64,000 nt of DNA from Kistimonas sp964291485. Lineage in GTDB: Bacteria; Pseudomonadota; Gammaproteobacteria; Pseudomonadales; Endozoicomonadaceae. A model generated the notes under the pieces. The model was not told the DNA's origin. It did no database searches and saw only the letters and a list, made by a program, of their open reading frames with translations. Of the stretch, positions 16,024 to 24,961 are shown piece after piece. Each line of letters begins with the position of its first letter. Position 1 is the stretch's first letter. The DNA lies in the NCBI GenBank assembly GCA_964291485.2, contig OZ220224.1, positions 2,604,001 through 2,668,000 on the forward strand. The letters run 5' to 3'. Position numbers and translations under genes: made by a program.

Positions 16024-17463
16024 ATGTCAAAACGTCACCTGACTTCTGTTTCAGGCGCTCCGGTCGCAGATAATAACAATGTCAAAACAGCCGGTCCCCG
16101 TGGACCGATGATGCTGGAGGATGTCTGGTACCTGGAAAAACTCTCCCACTTTGCCCGCGAAGTCATTCCTGAACGACGGATGCATGCCAAAGGCTCCGGA
16201 GCCCATGGCACCTTTACCGTCACCCATGACATTACCCGATATACGAAAGCCGCCATTTTCTCGAAAGTCGGTAAAGAGACGCCGATGTTTATTCGCTTCT
16301 CCACTGTAGCCGGTGAACGGGGTGCGGCGGATGCTGAACGGGATATTCGCGGCTTTGCCATGAAATATTACACCGAGGAAGGTAACTGGGACCTGGTGGG
16401 CAACAATACCCCGGTCTTCTACCTGCGCGATCCACTGAAGTTTCCTGATCTCAACCACGTGGTGAAACGGGATCCGCGGGACAATATGCGAAGCAACGCC
16501 CATAAATGGGACTTCTTTTCCCACCAACCAGAAACCCTTCACCAGATCACCATAGACTACAGCGATCGGGGACTGCCCCGCTCCTACCGCCATATGCACG
16601 GTTTTGGCAGCCACACATACAGCCTGATCAACAGCAACAATGAGCGACACTGGGTGAAGTTTCACTTTCGCTGCGAGCAGGGGATTGAAAACATGATGGA
16701 CGACGAAGCCATGAAAATGGTGGGCATGGACCGGGAATCTTCCCAGCGTGATTTGTTTAACGCCATTGAACGGGGCGATCATCCACGCTGGCGTATGCAG
16801 ATTCAGGTATTAACTGAAGATCAGGCAGCCCAACTGCCCTACAACCCTTTTGATCTGACCAAGGTGTGGCGCCATAAAGATGCCCCACTAATGGATGTAG
16901 GCTATTTCGAGCTTAATAAAAATCCGAACAACTACTTTAATGAGGTGGAACAGGTTGCCATGAACCCGGCGAGCGTGGTGCCCGGCATCAGTTTTTCACC
17001 GGACAAAATGCTCCAGGGCCGGCTCTTTTCCTACGGTGATGCCCACCGCTACCGGTTGGGCGTCAACCACCATCAGATACCGGTTAACGCGCCTAAATGC
17101 CCGTTCCATAATTACCACCGGGATGGCGCCATGCGGGTAGACAGTAACAGCGGCGACAGCATTACCTATGAACCCAACAGTTTTGGTCTGTTTCAGGCGT
17201 CTCCGGAAACCGCTGAACCGCCGCTCACCCTGAATGGTGCCGACGACCACTGGAACCATCGGGAAGACGATGACTATTACTCTCAAGTCGAGGCGCTCTA
17301 CAACCTGCTCAGCGACGACGAACACCAGCGCATGTACCAACGTATTGCCAGTGAGTTGATCACCATTCCTCTGGATATCGCCGAACGACAGCTCAAACTG
17401 TTCGGTAATGTCCATGAGTCGTATGAAGCAGGTATTCGAAAGGCTATGGCCATGAGTGAATAG
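16024..17463 (+). CDS. katA: Monofunctional haem catalase (small-subunit type)
   Basis: 479 residues, the length of small-subunit clade 3 catalases. The catalytic His is in MHAKGSGAHGTF (near 62), the conserved Asn in the VGNNTPVF segment, and the proximal haem ligand Tyr in RLFSYGDAHRYRLG (near 340). It converts hydrogen peroxide to water and oxygen in the cytoplasm; no signal peptide is present. AGAGAG sequence lies just before the ATG. The 235 bases upstream hold its promoter but I could not defend an OxyR site. The symbol is by family; katB or katE-like naming is possible. Confidence 0.95.
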   Translation: MSKRHLTSVSGAPVADNNNVKTAGPRGPMMLEDVWYLEKLSHFAREVIPERRMHAKGSGAHGTFTVTHDITRYTKAAIFSKVGKETPMFIRFSTVAGERGAADAERDIRGFAMKYYTEEGNWDLVGNNTPVFYLRDPLKFPDLNHVVKRDPRDNMRSNAHKWDFFSHQPETLHQITIDYSDRGLPRSYRHMHGFGSHTYSLINSNNERHWVKFHFRCEQGIENMMDDEAMKMVGMDRESSQRDLFNAIERGDHPRWRMQIQVLTEDQAAQLPYNPFDLTKVWRHKDAPLMDVGYFELNKNPNNYFNEVEQVAMNPASVVPGISFSPDKMLQGRLFSYGDAHRYRLGVNHHQIPVNAPKCPFHNYHRDGAMRVDSNSGDSITYEPNSFGLFQASPETAEPPLTLNGADDHWNHREDDDYYSQVEALYNLLSDDEHQRMYQRIASELITIPLDIAERQLKLFGNVHESYEAGIRKAMAMSE

Positions 17464-17610
17464 ACCAATATTCAAATGCCATGTGAAATACAGCTATGGC
17501 GATCTAATAGCAAAATAGCTGTAATGAACTGCCATAGAGCAGACGTATTGCTTTTGCAATAAGTAGATGGGAGAAGACGTCCTCTAGACAGCAGCGTACT
17601 GACCAACAAA

Positions 17611-17641
17611 AATGCCGCTACAGGTTTCCTGTAGCGGCATT
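17611..17641 (-). terminator. Intrinsic terminator after fadH
   Basis: Perfect 14-base arms (17611-17624 and 17628-17641) around a TTT loop, followed on the minus strand by a run of five T. It lies 21 bases after the fadH stop and may also block convergent transcription from the catalase gene. Confidence 0.9.
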
Positions 17642-17661
17642 ACCTCAAATAGACAGAGAAA

Positions 17662-19707
17662 TTAGATTACAGCAGCAAGTCGTGAACCTTGGTCAATCGC
17701 ACGCTTGGCATCCAACTCACCGGCTTCATCGGCACCGCCGATCAGATGGACGTTTACACCGGCTGCTTCGATCTCGGCCTGTAACTCACGCAGCGGTTCC
17801 TGACCGGCACAAACAATCACAGTGTCCACCGGCAGTACTTTGGCTTCTCCGCCCTGCAGGATATGCAATCCCTCGTCATCCACCTTCTGGTATTCCACTT
17901 TATTGAGCATCACAACTTTTTTGTGCTTGAGGGTTGCCCGATGGATCCAGCCCGTGGTTTTACCCAGATTCTGCCCCACTTTGCTCTTCTTACGCTGCAA
18001 CAGGAACACTTCACGGGGAGACTGCGGCAATTGCTGCGACATCCCTTCAACACCACCGCGGACATTGAAATCCTTATCAATACCCCACTCTTTGAAGAAG
18101 GCTTCCTTACTCAAGCTGCTGGACTGACCTTCGTGAGTAATGAATTCCGCCACATCAAAACCGATACCACCGGCACCGATGACTGCGACCTTCTTGCCCA
18201 CCGGCTTGCCATATTTCAGGACATCCAGGTAACCCAGCACTTTCTCATGCTCAATGCCATCTATGGCTGGTGTTCTTGGTACGATACCGGTTGCCAGCAC
18301 CACTTCATCAAAACCGATACCCAGGAGATCCCCCGCCGTGACCTTCTGGCCCAGCTGCAGATCAACCCCCGTCAGTTCAATACGACGACGGAAATAGCGC
18401 AGGGTTTCATAGAATTCTTCCTTGCCGGGAATCAGCTTGGCCACATTGAACTGGCCACCGATATCATCGGCCTGATCAAACAGGGTCACTGCATGCCCGC
18501 GCTCAGCGGCTACCGTGGCAAAAGCCATACCCGCAGGACCGGCACCCACAACAGCAATCTTTTTGCGGGTTTCTTCCTGTTTCAGCGGAATATAATTCAA
18601 TTCTGTTTCATGACAGGCACGGGGATTGACCAGACAGCTGGTCAGCTTGGCCTGGAACGTGTGATCCAGACATGCCTGGTTACAGCCAATGCAGGTGTTG
18701 ATTTCATCTGCACGATCCTGCTCCGCCTTGATGACAAATTCACCATCCGCCAGGAACGGACGCGCCATGGAAACCATGTCCGCCTGACCGTTTGCGAGCA
18801 CCTCTTCACCGACTTCAGGCGTATTGATACGGTTGGTCGTCACCAGCGGAATACCCACCTCGCCTTTCAGTTTCGCGGTCACATCCGTAAAGGCCGCCCG
18901 AGGCACCATGGTGGCAATAGTCGGAATACGCGCCTCATGCCAGCCAATCCCCGTATTAATCAAGGTAGCGCCGGCTTCTTCCACCTTTTTCGCCAGGGTG
19001 ACAATTTCATCCCAGACGCTGCCGCCTTCCACCAGGTCCAGCATGGACAGACGATAAATAATGATAAAATCCGTCCCTACCCGCTCACGCACTCGACGAA
19101 TAATCTCGAGCGGCAGGCGGATACGGTTCTCATAACTGCAGCCCCAGCGATCCGTTCGCTTGTTAACCCGCTCGGCAATGAACTGGTTAATGAAATACCC
19201 TTCAGAGCCCATGATTTCCACGCCGTCATAGCCGGCTTTCTGGGCCAGTGCGGCACAGTTGATGAAATCCTGAATCTGCTCTTCGATTTCCTCTTCCGTC
19301 AATTCATGGGGTTTGAACGGGTTGATGGGAGCCTGAACCGCAGAAGGGGCAACACTTTTCGGGCTATAGGCATAACGGCCAGCATGAAGAATCTGCATGC
19401 AGATCTTGCCGCCTTCCTTGTGAACCGCTTCAGTGACAATCCGGTGCTCTTCCGCTTCCTCTTCAGTATTCAGCTTGGCAGCCCCCATGGCCACTGCGCC
19501 TTCAGCATTTGGGCCAATACCTCCCGTCACAATCAGGCCAACCCCACCGCGGGCGCGCTCTGCGTAGAACGCGGCGAGGCGCTCAAACCCTTTCGGTCGC
19601 TCCTCGAGTCCCGTATGCATGGATCCCATCAGGGTACGGTTACGCAGGGTGGTGAAGCCCAAGTCTAGCGGCTCCAGCAGGTGCGGGTATTTGTCATGTC
19701 CTGACAT
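17662..19707 (-). CDS. fadH: 2,4-dienoyl-CoA reductase (NADPH)
   Basis: A 681-residue three-part flavoprotein: an FMN-binding TIM barrel of the old yellow enzyme type (residues 1 to about 350), a [4Fe-4S] cluster site with C-x2-C-x3-C (CIGCNQAC) and a further Cys about 12 residues later (TSCLVN), then FAD- and NADPH-binding folds starting VVGAGPAGMAFA and VIGAGGIGFDVAE. It reduces 2,4-dienoyl-CoA intermediates in beta-oxidation of unsaturated fatty acids. The ATG at 19707 has GAGGAG at a good distance; the in-frame ATG at 19725 has none. An AraC-type regulator is encoded divergently 218 bases away. Confidence 0.95.
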   Translation of the reverse strand: MSGHDKYPHLLEPLDLGFTTLRNRTLMGSMHTGLEERPKGFERLAAFYAERARGGVGLIVTGGIGPNAEGAVAMGAAKLNTEEEAEEHRIVTEAVHKEGGKICMQILHAGRYAYSPKSVAPSAVQAPINPFKPHELTEEEIEEQIQDFINCAALAQKAGYDGVEIMGSEGYFINQFIAERVNKRTDRWGCSYENRIRLPLEIIRRVRERVGTDFIIIYRLSMLDLVEGGSVWDEIVTLAKKVEEAGATLINTGIGWHEARIPTIATMVPRAAFTDVTAKLKGEVGIPLVTTNRINTPEVGEEVLANGQADMVSMARPFLADGEFVIKAEQDRADEINTCIGCNQACLDHTFQAKLTSCLVNPRACHETELNYIPLKQEETRKKIAVVGAGPAGMAFATVAAERGHAVTLFDQADDIGGQFNVAKLIPGKEEFYETLRYFRRRIELTGVDLQLGQKVTAGDLLGIGFDEVVLATGIVPRTPAIDGIEHEKVLGYLDVLKYGKPVGKKVAVIGAGGIGFDVAEFITHEGQSSSLSKEAFFKEWGIDKDFNVRGGVEGMSQQLPQSPREVFLLQRKKSKVGQNLGKTTGWIHRATLKHKKVVMLNKVEYQKVDDEGLHILQGGEAKVLPVDTVIVCAGQEPLRELQAEIEAAGVNVHLIGGADEAGELDAKRAIDQGSRLAAVI

Positions 19708-19925
19708 TCGTTGCTCCTCACTCATCAGCAGGCGGTGTTATGTATTGTTATGCGTAAAGCAGCCCCGTTGAGGGTGATCAATGCGACCATTATGCTCACG
19801 AGGCTTTGTCCGCCGTTATTCACGGTTTAGAATCCGGTTTATTGCCCAGACGACAGTAATCGTAAGGACATACCGAAACAATGACCGAAAACAACAAATC
19901 ACTGACCGTGGATACACACTGAACG

Positions 19926-20957
19926 ATGAAGCTGGGCGAGTTGTCGCTGAATTTTGCCCTGCCACTGCTGAACGCTACCCGCAGCAGCGGCTATGATCCG
20001 GTACCTGTCCTTGAGCGGTTCAGTATTACACCCGAGATGCTGGACAGCCAGCATCAATGGATCTCAATTTCCCGTTTCATGCGGCTGGGGCATGCACTGA
20101 TCGAATTAACCGGCAATCCGGCACTGGGACTGAAAGCCGGCGAACAAAGCCGTCTGTATGGATTGGGCCTGTGTGGTTATGCGGCCATGACGGCGGGCAC
20201 ACTGGGAGAAGCCCTGTCATTGCTGGCACGGTTTGAACCTTTATACGGGCAAAATATCCGCGGACAATCCCGTTACCTGGAAACCACAGGTGAGTGCATC
20301 CTTCGTTTTTACTCTATTGCCCCATACAACGAATATAACCGCTTTGTGGTCGATAGTGTGTTGAGCAGTTGGTACCAGCTCTGCCAATTACTGACGGGTT
20401 CGAACAATCAGGTCAGGGAGGTGCATTTCGAATTCCCGGCACCGCACTACGTAGCCGACTATGTTGACGCATTTTGTCTTCCTGTACTCTTTGGTCAGTC
20501 ACACAACCAGCTAATTTTGACAGCCGATGCAGCCTCGACTCCCTGCCTGTTAGGCAACTCAGCGGATCATATGGTCTTTGTCAGCCAGTGCGAACAACGA
20601 CTACACAGCCTGGCAGAATGGAACAGCTACCGCAGTAAAACGGCACAGCTTATCGCCACACTCCTACCGCAAATGACACCGAGTCTCAATGATATTGCCG
20701 GAAAACTGCATCTGCCGGCGTGGACTTTACGGCGCAAACTGCAGGAAGAAACGACCAGCTTCAAACACGTTCTGGATGAAACCCGGGAGTCGCTGGCCAG
20801 TGCCTGGCTGAAAGAGTCGGACCATGCCCTATCTGAAATCGCCTTCATGACAGGTTTTTCGTCAACAGAAGCCTTTCAGCGTGCATTCAAGCGGTGGTGC
20901 GGTATAACACCGGGAGAGTTCCGGCGACAGCACCAGACCGGCCGCCGGAATCGATAG
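19926..20957 (+). CDS. AraC-family transcriptional regulator
   Basis: 343 residues. An N-terminal ligand domain of the arabinose-binding-like type (PF12625 group; pattern ending GLGLCGYAAMTAGTLGEAL near 80-100) is followed by a C-terminal AraC DNA-binding region with two helix-turn-helix units. The first lies at about 255-280 (LNDIAGKLHLPAWTLRRKLQ) and the second at 300-330, containing LSEIAFMTGFSSTEAFQRAFKRW, the usual second-helix signature. It is divergent from fadH, so control of fadH or of fatty acid use is a reasonable guess, not shown. It ends 13 bases from the convergent fklB. Confidence 0.88.
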   Translation: MKLGELSLNFALPLLNATRSSGYDPVPVLERFSITPEMLDSQHQWISISRFMRLGHALIELTGNPALGLKAGEQSRLYGLGLCGYAAMTAGTLGEALSLLARFEPLYGQNIRGQSRYLETTGECILRFYSIAPYNEYNRFVVDSVLSSWYQLCQLLTGSNNQVREVHFEFPAPHYVADYVDAFCLPVLFGQSHNQLILTADAASTPCLLGNSADHMVFVSQCEQRLHSLAEWNSYRSKTAQLIATLLPQMTPSLNDIAGKLHLPAWTLRRKLQEETTSFKHVLDETRESLASAWLKESDHALSEIAFMTGFSSTEAFQRAFKRWCGITPGEFRRQHQTGRRNR

Positions 20958-20970
20958 AAGGGGCTAGCGA

Positions 20971-21588
20971 TCAGGCAACGATATCGAGCAACTCGACATC
21001 AAAAACCAGGGCTGCATAAGGAGGAATCGCAGCACCCGCACCACGCTCGCCATACGCCAGGTTATGGGGAATGTGCAGCTTGTACTTGTCACCCACACGC
21101 ATCATCTGCAGTGCTTCAACCCAACCGGCAATCACACCGGTCACAGGGAATTCAGCCGGTTCATCGCGGGCCACTGAACTGTCAAAGACAGTGCCATCAA
21201 CCAGCATGCCGTGGTAATTAACACGTACGGTATTGTCCCGAGAAGCCTGCGCACCCTCACCTTCCACAATAATTTCATACTGCAGACCGGATTCGGTCAC
21301 CTTAACGGAATCCCGCTTGGCATTTTCTGCCAGGTACGCTTCGCCTTCAGCCATCAGCGCCTTGGCTTTCTCTTCATGCTCAGCCTGCATTTTCTGGCTG
21401 ATGACGGAAAACGCTTCTTTAACCAGTGCTGGCTCAACAGCCCAGCCTTCCCCACGCAGTGCATCACCCAGCCCCTGCTGGACGGCTTCAATGGAAAGCC
21501 CCTCAAAGCTCTGACTGGCCAACTGGTCACCCATCTGACGACCGATACCGTAACTGGCCTGCTGCTCGTGGGTTTCGTAATGAGACAT
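20971..21588 (-). CDS. fklB: FKBP-type peptidyl-prolyl cis-trans isomerase
   Basis: 205 residues, the size of FklB (206 in E. coli). An N-terminal dimerisation helix region (YGIGRQMGDQLASQSFEGL) precedes a C-terminal FKBP fold beginning near residue 110 with VNYHGMLVDGTVFDSS and ending ALVFDVELLDI. It speeds proline isomerisation during protein folding. It has no signal peptide, so a cytoplasmic place is likely. A GGAG element precedes the ATG. It lies downstream of the tRNA pair and is separated from it by a terminator. Confidence 0.93.
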   Translation of the reverse strand: MSHYETHEQQASYGIGRQMGDQLASQSFEGLSIEAVQQGLGDALRGEGWAVEPALVKEAFSVISQKMQAEHEEKAKALMAEGEAYLAENAKRDSVKVTESGLQYEIIVEGEGAQASRDNTVRVNYHGMLVDGTVFDSSVARDEPAEFPVTGVIAGWVEALQMMRVGDKYKLHIPHNLAYGERGAGAAIPPYAALVFDVELLDIVA

Positions 21589-21676
21589 TCAACTGCTCCG
21601 CTGTAGGGTAAAGGGAGCAAGAATATCAGAATGGGCAAGAGAAAGGGATACACGACAATGCCGTGAAGAGGATAAT

Positions 21677-21711
21677 AAAAAAGCCTGCAACAACTGTTAC
21701 AGGCTTTTTTT
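21677..21711 (-). terminator. Intrinsic terminator of the tRNA-Val/tRNA-Asp transcript
   Basis: A GCCTG...CAGGC stem flanked by A6 and T7 runs lies immediately after the 3' end of tRNA-Asp on the minus strand. The T-run on the minus strand supports termination of the tRNA operon before fklB. Confidence 0.85.
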
Positions 21712-21715
21712 AATC

Positions 21716-21792
21716 TGGCGGACCGGACGGGGCTCGAACCCGCGACCTCCGGCGTGACAGGCCGGCATTCTAACCAACTGAACTACCGGTCC
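21716..21792 (-). tRNA. tRNA-Asp (anticodon GTC)
   Basis: A 77-base cloverleaf: acceptor GGACCGG pairs with CCGGTCC, the D-arm TAGTTCAG follows, the anticodon loop reads CTGTCAC (GTC, Asp), the T-loop is GGTTCGAGC, and CCA is encoded. It is the second gene of a two-tRNA transcript. Confidence 0.97.
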
Positions 21793-21815
21793 GCTCTTTT
21801 CGCAGCACTTGTTTT

Positions 21816-21891
21816 TGGTGGGTGATGACGGGATCGAACCGCCGACCCTCTGCTTGTAAGGCAGATGCTCTCCCAGCTGAGCTAATCACCC
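21816..21891 (-). tRNA. tRNA-Val (anticodon TAC)
   Basis: A 76-base cloverleaf: acceptor GGGTGAT pairs with ATCACCC, D-arm TAGCTCAGCTGGGAGAGC, anticodon loop CTTACAA (TAC, Val), T-arm with GGTTCGATC, and encoded CCA. It is the first gene of the Val-Asp pair, 23 bases upstream of tRNA-Asp. Confidence 0.97.
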
Positions 21892-21961
21892 AACACGTTG
21901 TCAAACGCCACCTTCGCGGAGAAGGTTGTCACTGACGTCTGCAAGTGGCTACGGGAAGCGC

Positions 21962-21989
21962 ATTCTACAGATTTACCGGTGCAGGTCAA
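21962..21989 (-). promoter_or_regulatory. sigma70 promoter of the tRNA-Val/Asp operon
   Basis: On the minus strand, TTGACC (21984-21989) and TAGAAT (21962-21967) are separated by 16 bases. A GC-rich stretch (GCGC) directly follows the -10 box, a discriminator typical of stringently controlled stable-RNA promoters. The spacing to tRNA-Val (about 70 bases) fits. Confidence 0.75.
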
Positions 21990-22031
21990 TGCCCCAACAC
22001 TGAAAAAGACGACAACCTCATAATGTTCTGA

Positions 22032-22538
22032 CTAATAGGACAACCGCAAAAAGACTTTGACAACACCATCCTGCTCGGAGCGATCAATGCGAATCTGACG
22101 AATCTGCAAGTGTTCTCTTTCGTTCAGCTCAATCAGCCATCCCAATAGCTTCTGGTAAGGCACCTCATCAATCCATACCGATACACCCTGTCGTGCAGGT
22201 TGCACGCGGGTCAGAGCTAACCCTGAACGCTTACCGGACGAAGCAATCACCGACGCAGCATCTTTGGTTGGAACTGACTGCGAGGACGCTGTCACCACGG
22301 ATCTTGCCTTGGCCTGGTTGGCCATCATCAGCGCATGGGTTTCTTTTTCGTAGACATAATCCGCACGCTGTTTGGCTGACCAACTGGCAATGGGATGCCA
22401 TATTGCAAAATACACCAGCATCACAGCAAAAAATATCGACAGCACCAGCAGCGCCCGCTGATCACGGCTGGACAATTGCGCATAATAATCCCGCGCACGG
22501 TCCAGATAAGGTGCTAATGCATCGGCCAATTTACCCAT
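22032..22538 (-). CDS. gspM: Type II secretion inner-membrane protein GspM
   Basis: 168 residues with a short cytoplasmic N-terminus, one membrane span at about 29-49 (LLVLSIFFAVMLVYFAIW), and a periplasmic domain. The motif LSSRDQRALL just before the span is typical of GspM/XcpZ. GspM partners GspL in the inner-membrane platform. It is the last gene of the gspE-M operon, 56 bases after gspL. No terminator with a clear T-run was seen after it before the tRNA promoter. Confidence 0.92.
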   Translation of the reverse strand: MGKLADALAPYLDRARDYYAQLSSRDQRALLVLSIFFAVMLVYFAIWHPIASWSAKQRADYVYEKETHALMMANQAKARSVVTASSQSVPTKDAASVIASSGKRSGLALTRVQPARQGVSVWIDEVPYQKLLGWLIELNEREHLQIRQIRIDRSEQDGVVKVFLRLSY

Positions 22539-22594
22539 GATGACGTTTCATCCTTACCAGTGAACCAACTGAACTTACCCAATCCAACATTTCG

Positions 22595-23950
22595 CTATGA
22601 CGACTTCATACTGAGCCGGGCAACCACTGTATTCCCTTCCTGGTTTGCGGTTTCCATCGTCGCCTTTAACCCCGCATCACGTAGTGCCTCCAGGTAACGG
22701 TTAACCGCTTCGAAACTTGCCGCCGCAACATTCAGTGTGACCCCATCACCGCTCTCATTAAAATCCAGACTTTTCGGTTCGACACCTTTTGCCGCAGCCT
22801 GAGCACTGACCCTGGACATCGTGTTCAACACCTGCAGGAAACCATTGTCAGCTTTTTCCGTACCAGCCCGTTTTAACAGGCTGTTAAAGCGGTTCCGGAC
22901 ATCCACCACCGTGCGATCACCCGGATTGATTTCCTTATACAGCGCATAATTTTGGGCATAATAATGAGCCGCCTGATGCTGAAACCAAAACCCCTGCCCC
23001 ACATAAAAGACAAATTCCAGCGCTATCCATACCCCGGCCACCCAGGCAACCGGACGCCACTGTCGCCAGCGTTTGCCCGCTTTTTTGGGGCATTTAAAAA
23101 CACCGCTGCGAAATTCCACCAGCGCTCGCGTCCTGCGCTGTTCAGACAACAGTGACGCAAGCGCCGATAGCACGCTGCCGCCATTGATGCCTTGCTGCTC
23201 TATGGAGATGCTCTCGTCGGCTAAAGCGGCGATCTGGGCTATATCCGCTTCAATTTCATTATGCTCGGCAAGTACTTTGATGGTAGTGATCACATTATCT
23301 TGCGCGGACGTGTCATTCTCGTCCTCGACCTGAACCTCTGTATTCAGCTCACCTGAATCCTGATGAAGATACTGAGTAAGCAATAAAGACAACGCATCAT
23401 GATCAACGGTCTGCGCCGGTTTTTCATGGGAAGCAATCGTCACCATCCCCTGTTCAAACAACAGCATGATCGTCTGGGCATCGGTGTGCCAAAGCGCGTT
23501 CTCAGGGACAACACTGACCGGGGCAATACCACACTCCGACAAAGTATCCAGCAAGTGCTGCATCCCCGTCACCGGAAGATGCCCGACCAGCACGCTGTCA
23601 CGCCCGGTTTCCGGCAAACCAACAATATGTTGGTCTTCGATATGGCCAACCAGACTTTCCTCCACCAGATAAGGCAGCGCCTGCTGAAGGTGTTTTTTCT
23701 GGGCGGCAGTCACCGGCAACCGTTGAAGGCCTGTCAGGGTGCCGGGCAATAAGACAGTGATCAGCTCTGGCCATTGCTCCGGCGCTTCTTCTTGCGCCTG
23801 CTCAGCCCAAACCTGCAGATCAGAAAGGTTACCCTGGCGAATGGTCGCCTCGTCGCCTGACGCTTGTCCTCTCACCATCCACTGCACAGGGGAAGTGACA
23901 CCTTCTCCATGTACAGATGGCATGATACGAATGACAAGTTCCTGATTCAT
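22595..23950 (-). CDS. gspL: Type II secretion platform protein GspL
   Basis: About 451 residues. The N-terminal two thirds form the cytoplasmic actin-like domain that docks the GspE ATPase (motif LPYLVEESLVGHIEDQHI near 90-110). A membrane segment at about 300-325 and a periplasmic ferredoxin-like domain follow. An acidic linker near 205-215 is longer than I would expect. An ATG at 23950 with GAGGTG five bases upstream is preferred over the adjacent TTG; the start sits 3 bases after the gspK stop. Confidence 0.92.
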   Translation of the reverse strand: MNQELVIRIMPSVHGEGVTSPVQWMVRGQASGDEATIRQGNLSDLQVWAEQAQEEAPEQWPELITVLLPGTLTGLQRLPVTAAQKKHLQQALPYLVEESLVGHIEDQHIVGLPETGRDSVLVGHLPVTGMQHLLDTLSECGIAPVSVVPENALWHTDAQTIMLLFEQGMVTIASHEKPAQTVDHDALSLLLTQYLHQDSGELNTEVQVEDENDTSAQDNVITTIKVLAEHNEIEADIAQIAALADESISIEQQGINGGSVLSALASLLSEQRRTRALVEFRSGVFKCPKKAGKRWRQWRPVAWVAGVWIALEFVFYVGQGFWFQHQAAHYYAQNYALYKEINPGDRTVVDVRNRFNSLLKRAGTEKADNGFLQVLNTMSRVSAQAAAKGVEPKSLDFNESGDGVTLNVAAASFEAVNRYLEALRDAGLKATMETANQEGNTVVARLSMKSS

Positions 23951-23953
23951 CAA

Positions 23954-24961
23954 TCACCTCACCGACTCACGTAGGGCTGCAACCCACTTCGGGGACACAT
24001 CCAGTTCTCGACCTATCACGGTCACTTTGCCTTCATCATCCCTGGCAAGCCGGGAATGGAGATAAAACGTCACATCACGGTATACCGCCTTGATATAGAC
24101 GCTGAAGAAACGGCTTTTCACATCAAGGTTTAACTTTTTGACCACATTTTCATCAACCTTTCCCTTGATCAAAGGATGATTATTAAAGGCTTGAGTATCA
24201 GCGAAACCATCACGCCCCCGCCCATCAATAAAGGCTTTGGCATCGGATTCAGTCACCCGGTCAGACAAACTCTGAAAAACCGCCGCCGTTATCGTATTGA
24301 CATTTAACCCTGCCTTACTGTCAGGCAGCACCGTGACATGGGGTAACAGCCGAGCATATTCATCCGGCGTCAAGATCTGCAGCAGTTTCAGTTCAGATAC
24401 GGAAGCCATCAAAGTATCACCGGTGCGATACGGGGGAGACGCAGTCAGGTAGAGACTGTCTTCTGCACCACTGCCAGAAACCTCCTGCCCGGCATCAATC
24501 CAATCCCTGATACGATAAGCCAGTCGTGGATCAATTTTCTCGTGAGCCAGAATCCTGACCAGCGTTTCCAGAATCTCCTTACTCTGCCCATCGGCAAGAA
24601 GGTTCAAATTGAAGCGCCCCTGATCATCCAGCACCTGGATGGTGATTTCACCTTCGGCAACATCGAACTGGTCATTGGCATCAGCCCAGGGTTCAAACCA
24701 GTGATCGGCAGGCTTACCGTCTTTTTTGTCATTTTTTTTGTCTTCTTCTAACAATAACGCCACATAGTGCTCCGCACCAAGAGCATAATGTTTAGCCTGA
24801 ACATACTGCAGATAGCGCGATTGCTTCTCCGTATTATGATAAAGCCTTGTGGCAATGCCTGCTGCGACAACCGCAATAATGGCAAAAATCAGGAGCACGA
24901 AAATTAGCGCGACACCGGACTCACGGGATCCGGCATGAGAATTTATGCCCGACACCCTCAT
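23954..24961 (-). CDS. gspK: Type II secretion minor pseudopilin GspK
   Basis: 335 residues. The prepilin-type start (SGVALIFVLLIFAIIAVVAAG after a basic leader) lacks the Glu at position +5 found in other pseudopilins, a known GspK trait. The large globular domain contains RIRDWIDAG and NVNTITAAV motifs, typical of GspK. GspK sits at the tip of the pseudopilus with GspI and GspJ. Its ATG shares one base with the gspJ stop, indicating tight translational coupling. Confidence 0.94.
   Translation of the reverse strand: MRVSGINSHAGSRESGVALIFVLLIFAIIAVVAAGIATRLYHNTEKQSRYLQYVQAKHYALGAEHYVALLLEEDKKNDKKDGKPADHWFEPWADANDQFDVAEGEITIQVLDDQGRFNLNLLADGQSKEILETLVRILAHEKIDPRLAYRIRDWIDAGQEVSGSGAEDSLYLTASPPYRTGDTLMASVSELKLLQILTPDEYARLLPHVTVLPDSKAGLNVNTITAAVFQSLSDRVTESDAKAFIDGRGRDGFADTQAFNNHPLIKGKVDENVVKKLNLDVKSRFFSVYIKAVYRDVTFYLHSRLARDDEGKVTVIGRELDVSPKWVAALRESVR

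Noticed and set aside
16051..16782. A 243-codon minus-strand frame inside the catalase gene
   Set aside because: It mirrors the catalase codons; no independent evidence of translation.
17863..19668. A 601-codon open frame on the plus strand, antisense to fadH
   Set aside because: It lies wholly inside fadH, has no ribosome site, no recognisable domain and many His/Thr/Arg runs typical of antisense translation of a coding strand.
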